A stretch of DNA of 8,937 nt from contig CAAGMM010000273.1 in assembly GCA_900771045.1 (NCBI GenBank), positions 1-8,937 on the forward strand, given 5' to 3'. The first letter of the stretch is position 1. Every line of letters begins with the position of its first letter. Under the pieces are notes generated by a model. That model had not been told where the DNA came from. It saw only the letters and a list, made by a program, of their open reading frames with translations, and searched no databases. This document shows positions 1 through 6,874 of this stretch, one piece after another. A program made the translations under genes and the position numbers. The DNA is from Bacteroidales bacterium. GTDB lineage: Bacteria > Bacteroidota > Bacteroidia > Bacteroidales > F082.

Positions 1-3000
1 AATGTGGTGGAAACAGGAAAATCCCGTGCCGCGGTCGTTGAGGAAGACGGTGTATTCGCCGTTGCTCAGAAGACCCACCTCCGGGACTTCCTCCAAATGA
101 TCAAATTCGCGCGCGTCGCTCTCCGACTGAACCTTGTCGTATTGATAACGCTTGAACAACGTGACTTTCAGGTCGATATACGGCTTTATCTGCGCTTTCT
201 CCTTCAATAGCGTCTCCATAGAACGCATCATCGGCTCTTCCATAAAATATTTCTGGATGCAGTTTCCGGCGAGATAATTCGTCAGACTCGCCAAAATCAT
301 TCCCTGATGATGTGCGTAATGCGCATGAACCGGCACGTGGTCTTCCTCGTCATACGACTCGAAAAAGCCCATTTCGTCGTACATGTCGAGTGCCTTGAAA
401 CGCTCCATGTTTTCATAAACAGCCCTGTCGTTGACGCCGATTGTCATCAACGAACTGTAAGGCGAGATAACGATACGGTCCGGAGTGGTGTTCTGGAACT
501 TGAGATAAGGCACACCGAAAGCGTGATATTTGTAGTTCTGAGCGTCGTCAAGTTCATGATAGGCCGTTTCTGAAATGCCCCACGGAATCTTATGCGAAGC
601 CCCGCGCCGCCTGATGTTGTCGATGAAGGAACGCTGTGCGCGGATGGCGAAACTGTACGTCTCGTCCATCAGCGTGTGACGGTAAGTCGGAAGGAAGATG
701 AGCGGCATAAAATATTCGAAGAGAGTGCCGTACCACGAGGCGACGCCCTTGAAACCTTTGTATTGGACGAGCGTCTTGTCGAGGCAGAACCAGTGTTTGT
801 ACGGCGCGTCGCCTTGCGAGATGGTCATGAAACTCGTGAGGCGCGCCTCCGATGCGAAGTTGTTGTAATGATAGGGGAGAAGACAGTTCGCTCCGTAGTC
901 GAAGCCGATGCTGAACACGTCCAACGACGGATTGTAGAGTTTTGAAAAATCGGCGTTTTTGATTAAAGATGACACAGTATCAATGAGTTCCGCATCGCCG
1001 CCGTGATGAGAAAGATAACTCTTCACCACATAAAGACAAGCCACGAAATTGCCGCTGTCGCACGTCGAAACGAAGAAGTTGGGCAGCTTCTGAAGGTCGG
1101 AAAGGCGGTACCAGTTAAAGAGGTGTCCGTTCCATTTTTCAAGCTTGGTTACAGTCCCGATGATGTTTGCGATGCGTTTCTTCGCTTCGTCGTGAGTGAT
1201 AAAGCCGAGTTCCGCTGCCGAGATGACGGCGGTGAGCGAGTAGCCTATATTGGTCGGCGAGGTCTTGTCGTCAGCCTTCACGGCGCGGGTGAGCTGGTAG
1301 TTGTCGGGTATCAGGTAGTTGTTTTCCGCGGTGATGAGCCGGTCGAAATAACTCCACGTGTCTCTCGCCCATTGTCTCACTTCGGATGTCTCATTTTCGT
1401 TGAGTTCCTTCTTCCCCTGAGGGAATTTCTTTCCGAGATGGTACATCATGAAAGGTGCGAAAATCCAGGTCGCGCAGGTAAAGGCGGCGGCGATGACGAG
1501 AATCGGCGAAACGTCGTTCCTGCTGATAAAGATGGTGAGGGCTGCAAGTATGGAGGCGCAGACGTAGTTGAACCAGAATTTCCCGATGTAGTCGCCGAGA
1601 GTCCCTTTGGTGCTTTTTGCCGCTTCGTCGCTCGGGACCCAGTTGAGCAAGTTGCGGTGCGAGAAAGCCATTCTATATAATGAGCGGATGATGGCGTCGG
1701 TGTACATCCAAGCCTCTTTGGGGAGAAGTGCGAACTGCACCAACGAGCGGTTTATGACGACTCCGATGCCGCGCATCAAGGTCATATAGTAACGGTAACG
1801 CTTGTTGAACCTCGGCAGTTGGCGCACCTGGCCGACGAGGAAGAACAGGATGGGGCAGGTGACTGTCAGTATCACGGCGAGGACGAACCAGGCAGGGGAG
1901 ATGCTCTCGGGATTGCCGGCGGCCTGCGCGAAGCCGAAGAACAGCGCGATAAGGCAGGCCAAACTGAACACGCTGCGGCGCAGGTTGTCGAAAATCTTCC
2001 ATTTGCCGATAGTGTTGACCTGGTTCTTCACCTTGTCGCCGCGCTCGTTGCGAACCTTGCGCCCGAGCCAGCTTATTATCTGCCAGTCGCCGCGCGTCCA
2101 GCGGTGGTGACGTTTCGCGTCATCGATGTAGTTGGACGGACTGTCGTCGAACAGTTCGACGTCGTTGATGAGGCCGCAGCGTATGTGGCAGCCCTCGATG
2201 AGGTCGTGCGACAAGATGAGGTTTTGCGGGAAAGTGCCTTTCAAAACCTGCTGGAACACTTTGAGGTCGTAGATCCCCTTTCCGCAGAAAGAGCCCTCGT
2301 TGAAGATGTCCTGATAAAGCTCGAAGGAAGCCGTCGTATAGACGTCAAGGCCGCCGAGGCCCGAGAAGAGTTGGGCGTATTTCGACTTGTCGGTCACTTC
2401 GACATCGACGTTGACGCGCGGCTGCATGATTCCGTAGCCCGCATCGACACGCCGCCCGTCATTCGAGAGCCTGGCGCGGTTCAGAGGATGCGCCATCGCC
2501 CCGATGAGTTTCTGCGCCGAATAAAGAACTAACTCGGTGTCAGTGTCAAGGGTGATGACGAATGTGATAGGCGTCACGGCCTGATGCAGCCACTCGCTGA
2601 CAGTCTCGCACCGGAACCATTTTTTCCTTTCGTCTGCGCTGAAATTGCCTAACAGAAGGTCGTTGAAATGCAGTATGGCGCCGCGTTTGCGCTCGAAGCC
2701 GAGCCAGCATCCCTCGCCCTCGCTGTACGCGCGGCGGCGATATACGAAGTTGAAGATGGGCGCGCCGTATTTGGCGTTGAGCTCTTTCACTTTGGCGAGA
2801 CCGGCTTCCACAACCTCGTCGTCCCACGGCAGATCGGCCTCCGGACCGGCAGCCGCGTCACCAATCAAAGTGTAGTAGATGTTCTGATTCCTATGATTCA
2901 GCTTCTGACCGTCCGAGCCGCGGTCAAGGTTAGAGAGATAATAAATCTCAAGCTGCTCAAGGAGCTCAAGGGTCTTCTTCCTGTTTTTCAGGATAGTCGG

Positions 3001-4026
3001 CATAATGACCATCGTGGCGTATTCTTTCGGGATCAGGCCGTCTTTGAACTTCATCTTGAAGGTGTTGACGGGCTTGTGGAACCAATACAGCACCTGGCTG
3101 AAGAGGTCTATCACGATCTGACTCGCCGGCACGAGGGTCAGCACTGCGGAAATGACGGTGAGCCAGCCGCCTCCAGTCGCCCAGAACGAGAACGCTGTGG
3201 CAAGCAGCAGCGTCGCAAAAGCCACAATCATTATATATAGGTGTGCGCGGACGTTCCAGCTTTTCGGTTTGAAGAGCTGCCATCCGACGTGTTCGTTCTT
3301 TGCGTCGGCACCCGCCACAAGCTCTTTCACGAAGTCGAGCTCCTTCTTGCGACTTTTCTTCGCGAGACGCACGATCTGCGCACGATAGTCGTCCTTGGTG
3401 CGGTCGTACATCTGGTTGTACATGTCCGCCTTCTCCTTCTTCAGCAGCTGTTCCGAAAAACTCACGGCATTGACGAGCGACGACATAGTTATCTTCGTGA
3501 CCTTCCGCAACGAGTTGAACAGACTCATCATCAATAAGTTACGCTTAGCCGCCTCGTTGAGTTTATCCATATCGGCCGCCGCTTTGTCGGTAGGCGAGTA
3601 GTGATATGCGCTATCGGCCTCCAATTCTCTGCATAATTCAGCCAATTCGCTGATTAACAAAGATTTGATTATCGGAATGAGGGCGAAAACCTCGGGATAT
3701 GTGAAAAAGTCGCCGTTTTTGGCCTGAATCTTCGACAAACTGTCAAACAGCGCCGCTTTTTCAATCTGAAAACGGTTGTCAGAAAGAATCTTTTTTACGT
3801 AATCTTCAATCTTCGCAAGCCGTTTCTGTCCGATTTGCCTGAACTCCCTGCTCTTCAAATCGACATTGAGCACTTTTTCCTGCTCGCTTATCATATAGAA
3901 ATTGTCGAGAACCCACTCGTTGGTGCTCCCGACAAGCTTGTGCGACTTCGTTTCCTCCACCAACAGCATATAATAACGCTTGATGTCCCTGATGTCTCTG
4001 CTGAATTTTTTGTACGTATCCCTCAT
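1..4026 (-). CDS. Cyclic beta-1,2-glucan synthase family protein (NdvB/ChvB/Cgs-like), 3' end outside window
   Basis: This reading frame is open for 1342 codons from ATG 4026 to the left edge, so only about half of a protein that is usually near 2800 residues is present. Family members are inner-membrane enzymes that polymerise glucose from UDP-glucose into beta-1,2-glucan and cyclise it. Visible parts in order: a soluble N-terminus (1-260); two membrane segments (about 261-283, 288-312); a GT84 glycosyltransferase module (about 325-660) with the DxD motif LDTDTEL (D494, D496), SHD (D608) and an RxxRW motif RHHRW (639-643); four more membrane segments (about 684-703, 712-733, 820-836, 841-862); a glycoamylase/cyclisation-type domain (about 885-1250) with GHLFNWY (967-973), STCDSGN (987-993), PWGISETAY (1148-1156) and AHHQGM (1238-1243); then the start of a GH94-like region, LLSNGEY (1319-1325). 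An in-frame TAA lies two codons before the ATG, which fixes the start. No Shine-Dalgarno is visible. Family assignment is firm; product and cyclisation are inferred. Confidence 0.93.
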   Translation of the reverse strand, partial: MRDTYKKFSRDIRDIKRYYMLLVEETKSHKLVGSTNEWVLDNFYMISEQEKVLNVDLKSREFRQIGQKRLAKIEDYVKKILSDNRFQIEKAALFDSLSKIQAKNGDFFTYPEVFALIPIIKSLLISELAELCRELEADSAYHYSPTDKAAADMDKLNEAAKRNLLMMSLFNSLRKVTKITMSSLVNAVSFSEQLLKKEKADMYNQMYDRTKDDYRAQIVRLAKKSRKKELDFVKELVAGADAKNEHVGWQLFKPKSWNVRAHLYIMIVAFATLLLATAFSFWATGGGWLTVISAVLTLVPASQIVIDLFSQVLYWFHKPVNTFKMKFKDGLIPKEYATMVIMPTILKNRKKTLELLEQLEIYYLSNLDRGSDGQKLNHRNQNIYYTLIGDAAAGPEADLPWDDEVVEAGLAKVKELNAKYGAPIFNFVYRRRAYSEGEGCWLGFERKRGAILHFNDLLLGNFSADERKKWFRCETVSEWLHQAVTPITFVITLDTDTELVLYSAQKLIGAMAHPLNRARLSNDGRRVDAGYGIMQPRVNVDVEVTDKSKYAQLFSGLGGLDVYTTASFELYQDIFNEGSFCGKGIYDLKVFQQVLKGTFPQNLILSHDLIEGCHIRCGLINDVELFDDSPSNYIDDAKRHHRWTRGDWQIISWLGRKVRNERGDKVKNQVNTIGKWKIFDNLRRSVFSLACLIALFFGFAQAAGNPESISPAWFVLAVILTVTCPILFFLVGQVRQLPRFNKRYRYYMTLMRGIGVVINRSLVQFALLPKEAWMYTDAIIRSLYRMAFSHRNLLNWVPSDEAAKSTKGTLGDYIGKFWFNYVCASILAALTIFISRNDVSPILVIAAAFTCATWIFAPFMMYHLGKKFPQGKKELNENETSEVRQWARDTWSYFDRLITAENNYLIPDNYQLTRAVKADDKTSPTNIGYSLTAVISAAELGFITHDEAKKRIANIIGTVTKLEKWNGHLFNWYRLSDLQKLPNFFVSTCDSGNFVACLYVVKSYLSHHGGDAELIDTVSSLIKNADFSKLYNPSLDVFSIGFDYGANCLLPYHYNNFASEARLTSFMTISQGDAPYKHWFCLDKTLVQYKGFKGVASWYGTLFEYFMPLIFLPTYRHTLMDETYSFAIRAQRSFIDNIRRRGASHKIPWGISETAYHELDDAQNYKYHAFGVPYLKFQNTTPDRIVISPYSSLMTIGVNDRAVYENMERFKALDMYDEMGFFESYDEEDHVPVHAHYAHHQGMILASLTNYLAGNCIQKYFMEEPMMRSMETLLKEKAQIKPYIDLKVTLFKRYQYDKVQSESDAREFDHLEEVPEVGLLSNGEYTVFLNDRGTGFSCFHHI

Positions 4027-4051
4027 AATTTAACGAAATGAAATCATCTTG

Positions 4052-4059
4052 CAAACTTA
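4052..4059 (-). promoter_or_regulatory. Putative -7 promoter element for the glucan synthase gene
   Basis: Read on the minus strand this is TAAGTTTG followed by C, a full match to the Bacteroidota -7 consensus TAnnTTTG. Transcription would start near 4046-4048, giving a leader of about 20 bases before ATG 4026. I see no TTG about 19-22 bases further upstream, so the -33 part is missing or weak; A/T tracts upstream might compensate. It is a match to a short consensus and not proof of activity. Confidence 0.5.
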
Positions 4060-4224
4060 ATAAAAAAAATCGTTTTTTCGCAGTCACGGTTGAAAAAACT
4101 TCTTTTTTTTGATTTTTTTCAGATTTTGACGTTTCCGTCCAACTTCACCGTCTCTTTTTCTGTGCGGCAATCTGTAGGGGAATCGACTCAAAATCAATGA
4201 AAATCAATTTGTTGGACTCGCTGT

Positions 4225-4255
4225 GATTTTTTTTTGATTTTTTTTTGATTTTTTT
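4225..4255 (+). repeat. Three helically phased GA-T(7-9) tracts upstream of the tRNA promoter
   Basis: GA followed by a T-run starts at 4225, 4236 and 4247, an exact 11-base period, with T-runs of 9, 9 and 7. Tracts spaced close to one helical turn are known to bend DNA and, upstream of strong stable-RNA promoters, can act as UP-like elements. The array ends at the putative -33 TTG of the tRNA promoter, which fits such a role. The periodicity is seen directly; the function is inferred. Confidence 0.6.
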
Positions 4256-4286
4256 GTCGAACGTAAAAAAAAAGTTCGTATATTTG
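4254..4286 (+). promoter_or_regulatory. Promoter of tRNA-Asp (Bacteroidota -33/-7 type)
   Basis: TATATTTG at 4279-4286, followed by C, fully matches the Bacteroidota -7 consensus TAnnTTTG. A TTTTTG ending at 4256 supplies a -33 TTG. The gap between them is 22 bases, slightly longer than the usual 19-21. Transcription would begin near 4291, about 30 bases before the mature tRNA, leaving a 5' leader for RNase P to remove. The spacer contains an A9 run and a CGAAC/GTTCG inverted repeat. Confidence 0.7.
4258..4278. repeat. Inverted repeat CGAAC-N11-GTTCG inside the tRNA promoter spacer
   Basis: CGAAC at 4258-4262 and GTTCG at 4274-4278 are perfect 5-base inverted repeats separated by 11 bases that include nine A residues. 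They fill the space between the -33 and -7 elements, so a protein bound there could affect the promoter. Five-base arms are short enough to arise by chance, and no regulator is identified. Confidence 0.4.
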
Positions 4287-4323
4287 CACCGTCAAACGAA
4301 ATGACAATGGTTCTTTGAAGGAT

Positions 4324-4398
4324 GGTTCGGTAGTTCAGCTTGGTTAGAATGCCTGCCTGTCACGCAGGAGGTCGCGAGTTCGAGTCTCGTCCGAACCG
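4324..4398 (+). tRNA. tRNA-Asp (anticodon GUC)
   Basis: The sequence folds into a standard cloverleaf. The acceptor stem pairs GGTTCGG (4324-4330) with CCGAACC (4391-4397), with discriminator base G at 4398. The D-arm stem is GTTC/GAAT, the anticodon stem pairs CCTGC (4352-4356) with GCAGG (4364-4368), and the loop CTGTCAC carries anticodon GTC at 4359-4361, preceded by the invariant T. The T-arm is GCGAG/CTCGT with loop TTCGAGT. The 3' CCA is not encoded and must be added by the nucleotidyltransferase. It appears to be a single-gene transcription unit between its own promoter and a hairpin terminator. Confidence 0.97.
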
Positions 4399-4409
4399 CT
4401 CGATAGAGC

Positions 4410-4444
4410 AAAAAAAGCCGGTTTCTTCAAATCGGCTTTTTTTT
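4410..4444. terminator. Bidirectional intrinsic terminator between tRNA-Asp and mutS2
   Basis: AGCCGGTTT pairs with AAATCGGCT (nine pairs including one G-T) around a CTTC loop at 4425-4428. The stem is flanked by A7 (4410-4416) and T8 (4437-4444), which extend the pairing. Read rightward it ends the tRNA transcript with a U-tract; read leftward the A-run becomes the U-tract and ends the lepA-mutS2 transcript, whose stop codon lies 25 bases away. It therefore serves convergent units from both sides. Confidence 0.9.
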
Positions 4445-4468
4445 ATTTGTGTTTCAATGCGTTTCAGA

Positions 4469-6874
4469 TTATCTCAGCCTTACTTTCGTGATGCCTGTTC
4501 CGCCGGTCTCGAGGTCGGCGTCGCAGAATGACGCCACGTTTTTGTGGTGACTGAGGTATTCGCGCACCACCGTCCGAAGCACGCCGTTGCCCTTGCCGTG
4601 AAGTATGCTCACGTCTTTAACACTCAGCAAAGCCGCCTCGTCAAGGTATTTGTCCACTGAATTGACGGCCTCTTCGCAACGCTGGCCGCGGATATCCAAC
4701 GTGATGTTGAATTTCGACACTTTCTCCTGGAGGTCGTGCATGATGTTTTTCTTGAGGTAGGCGTGGTTGTCGGCGGCTTTCTTGGCCTGCGTCCGGCTGA
4801 TTTTGCGCCCCTTGTCGGCGGTCGTCCTCAGATTCGCCGTGCCGAACCTGACATAGACGTCGGACTCGTTGACGCGCGTGACTTCGCCCACGATCTCTAA
4901 TTCGTTGATGCAGACCATGTCGCCGGCTTTGAGTTTGACCTCGGTCTGAGGCTCGTCGGTTTTTAGTTTTGCGTCGGCTGTTTGTGCGTCTTCTTCGAGT
5001 CGCGTCTTCATTTTGTTGAGTTCGTGGCGCAACTCCTTGGTCTTTTCTTTCTCGGCCTGTGCCTCGCGAATCTCCCTTATCGTCTTCTCAATCTTGGCGT
5101 TTGCCTTGTCGATGAGGGCGCGCGCCTCGGCGTTGGCGTCTTTCAGAAGCTGGCCTTTCTTCTTCTCAATGTCGTCAAGAAGCTTTTTATATTTCGTAAC
5201 GACTTCATTAAGAAGGTCGTCGGCCACTTTCAACTCATATTCCTTCTTCCTGATTTCCTTTTTTTCAATGTCAAGCTGCTGAAGCTGATGCTCGAAGTCG
5301 AGATGGTTTCTGCCTCCTATTTCGGCTGCCGCCTTGAGTATTTCCTGCGGAAAACCGGTCTTTTTCGCTATCTCGAAGGCGAACGAACTGCCGGGTTTTC
5401 CCGTCATCAGCATATAAAGCGGCTTCAGGAAACGCGTGTCGAAGAGCATTGCGCCGTTGATGATGCCCTCGTGACTGTCGGCAAGCAGCTTGAGGTTGGC
5501 GTAATGCGTCGTGACAAGTCCGAAGGCTCCCTTTTTGTTGAGTTCGATGAGCGTCGCCTCAGCTATTGCGCCTCCGAGCTGCGGTTCCGTGCCGCTTCCG
5601 AACTCGTCGATGAGGAAAAGCGTGTTCTCGTCGCAGTTCTCAAGGAGTTTCTTCATATTCAGAAGATGAGAGCTGTATGTGCTGAGGTCGTTTTCGAGTG
5701 ACTGCTGGTCGCCGATGTCGAGGAAGAAGCTGCTGAAGATGCCGCAGACGGAACCTTCCTTCATCGGCACGGGAAGCCCGCACTGGAACATATATTGGAC
5801 AAGTCCCGCCGTTTTTAGGCAGACAGATTTGCCGCCGGCGTTTGGCCCCGATATGACGAGGATGTGGTTTTGTCTGTCCAAACTGAGGTCGAGAGCCTCG
5901 ATTTCCTTGTTTTGCGCTTTGAGTTTCTGTTCGAGAAGCGGATGCCGCGCCTGTTTCCATTTGAAGAGCGGCTTGTCGTCGATTTCGGGAATAATGCAGC
6001 CTAACTTATTGTGCAACAATGCTTTCGCCGCAATGAAGTCTATCTCTCCCAAAAGATTCCAGGCTTTGATGAGACTTGGAATCTCGGGCCGCAGCATCTT
6101 AGTGAAGGCGTTGAGGATCCTGTTTGTCTCGCGTTTCTCGGCAAATTCGAGTTTGCGGATCTCGTTGTTGGTGTCGAATATTTCCGACGGCTCGATATAA
6201 ACGGTCTGTCCCGTCGCCGATTCGTCGTGTATGAAGCCTTTCAGCGCCTTTTTGTCGCTCGCCCTCACGGGGATGACGGGGCGGCCGTCGCGAATCGTTA
6301 TCTCCGCACCCGAGTCAGTCCAGCCTTCCGTCTTCGCATTGCTCAGGATGAGGCGCATTTTCTTGTCGATGGAGCCTTGCCGGCGCCTTATGTCACGGCG
6401 TATCTCGGCGAGTTCCGGCGAAGCCGAGTCGGGAATTTCGCCTTTGTCGTCGATGATCCGCTGCGTTTCGTCATAAAGTCTCCTGTCGATGCCGATTCCG
6501 TCGGCGAGTGCCTGAAGATGAGGAACTTTTTCGGCATTTTTTGAATGTAAGAAATTGATTATCAGGAATAATGCTGATAACGTCGGCTTTATGGCGAAAA
6601 GACTTTCCTGCGAGATGACCGTCCCTTCGATGGAAAGCACCTTGAAGTCTTCGCGTAAGTCGTTGTAGTCCCTCACGGGGAAAGGCAGTTCGTTTTCCAA
6701 AAGTAAAAGAAAATCAGCTACTTGCTGAAGTTTTTCCTTTATTTCCGAAATATCGCTGCTATAAACGGCGTTATCGGCCATTTCTTTGCCCATCGCACTG
6801 ATGCACAATGATTTGAGCATCTCGCGGATAGATGTGAAGCCGATTTGCCGTTCGAAGTTGTCGGGATAGGTCAT
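4469..6874 (-). CDS. mutS2: MutS2 family ATPase/endonuclease (801 aa)
   Basis: MutS2 proteins are cytosolic dimeric ATPases. They lack the MutS mismatch-recognition domain and have been linked to suppression of recombination and, in Bacillus, to splitting collided ribosomes. Visible here: the MutS2 core with a conserved clamp-region segment around 191-237 (EITIRDGRPVIPV, SATGQTVYIEP); Walker A GPNAGGKS (343-350); the LSTYSSH signature (397-403); Walker B LFLIDEFGSG (419-428); a long charged coiled coil (about 525-640); a KOW-like segment (about 648-685); and a C-terminal Smr domain with LDIRGQR (726-732) and HGKGNG (759-764). Length matches the family, and no catalytic motif is missing. The ATG shares its A with the lepA stop (TGATG), so it is second in a lepA-mutS2 operon and probably translated by coupling. 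A hairpin terminator lies 25 bases past the TAA. Confidence 0.97.
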   Translation of the reverse strand: MTYPDNFERQIGFTSIREMLKSLCISAMGKEMADNAVYSSDISEIKEKLQQVADFLLLLENELPFPVRDYNDLREDFKVLSIEGTVISQESLFAIKPTLSALFLIINFLHSKNAEKVPHLQALADGIGIDRRLYDETQRIIDDKGEIPDSASPELAEIRRDIRRRQGSIDKKMRLILSNAKTEGWTDSGAEITIRDGRPVIPVRASDKKALKGFIHDESATGQTVYIEPSEIFDTNNEIRKLEFAEKRETNRILNAFTKMLRPEIPSLIKAWNLLGEIDFIAAKALLHNKLGCIIPEIDDKPLFKWKQARHPLLEQKLKAQNKEIEALDLSLDRQNHILVISGPNAGGKSVCLKTAGLVQYMFQCGLPVPMKEGSVCGIFSSFFLDIGDQQSLENDLSTYSSHLLNMKKLLENCDENTLFLIDEFGSGTEPQLGGAIAEATLIELNKKGAFGLVTTHYANLKLLADSHEGIINGAMLFDTRFLKPLYMLMTGKPGSSFAFEIAKKTGFPQEILKAAAEIGGRNHLDFEHQLQQLDIEKKEIRKKEYELKVADDLLNEVVTKYKKLLDDIEKKKGQLLKDANAEARALIDKANAKIEKTIREIREAQAEKEKTKELRHELNKMKTRLEEDAQTADAKLKTDEPQTEVKLKAGDMVCINELEIVGEVTRVNESDVYVRFGTANLRTTADKGRKISRTQAKKAADNHAYLKKNIMHDLQEKVSKFNITLDIRGQRCEEAVNSVDKYLDEAALLSVKDVSILHGKGNGVLRTVVREYLSHHKNVASFCDADLETGGTGITKVRLR

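Larger units (their letters stand above)
4027..4323. other. A/T-tract-rich divergent intergenic region
   Basis: This gap of 297 bases separates the glucan synthase (leftward) from tRNA-Asp (rightward). It holds no convincing gene. It contains many homopolymer runs: A8 at 4062-4069, A6 at 4093-4098, T8 at 4103-4110, T7 at 4113-4119, T9 at 4227-4235, T9 at 4238-4246, T7 at 4249-4255 and A9 at 4265-4273. There is also a short direct repeat AAAATCAAT at 4190-4198 and 4200-4208. Both flanking transcription units have a recognisable -7 element at their own end of the gap. The stretch 4120-4220 shows nothing I can name. Confidence 0.7.

Noticed and set aside
1819..2532. Plus-strand open frame of 237 codons, and the 225-codon one at 1003-1680
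   Set aside because: Both are antisense to the glucan synthase, whose own frame carries family motifs throughout. They arise because codon choice in the real gene rarely makes stops on the other strand.
3806..4087. Minus-strand open frame of 93 codons starting upstream of the synthase
   Set aside because: It overlaps the synthase N-terminus in another frame and starts above the -7 element at 4052-4059, so it would not be on that transcript. The synthase frame is the one that continues with family motifs.
4038..4112. Small plus-strand ORF of 24 codons (starting MKSSCKLNKK) in the intergenic region
   Set aside because: There is no promoter or ribosome binding site in front of it, it spans A/T homopolymers, and it overlaps the leader and -7 element of the oppositely oriented gene.
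4090..4127. Possible hairpin A6-CTTC-T8 as a terminator or attenuator
   Set aside because: The stem would be made only of A-T pairs and is too weak for an intrinsic terminator; no gene ends beside it on either strand.
4324..4398. tRNA-Asp as an integration (att) site for a mobile element
   Set aside because: No repeat of the tRNA 3' end is seen elsewhere in the window and no integrase or other mobile gene is present.
4340..4531. Plus-strand open frame of 63 codons over the tRNA
   Set aside because: It begins inside tRNA-Asp, runs through the terminator hairpin and ends antisense to mutS2.
4982..5701. Plus-strand open frame of 239 codons opposite mutS2
   Set aside because: It lies wholly antisense to a gene with intact MutS2 motifs, encodes a low-complexity Leu/Phe/Val-rich product mirroring the coiled-coil codons, and has no promoter or family motif.
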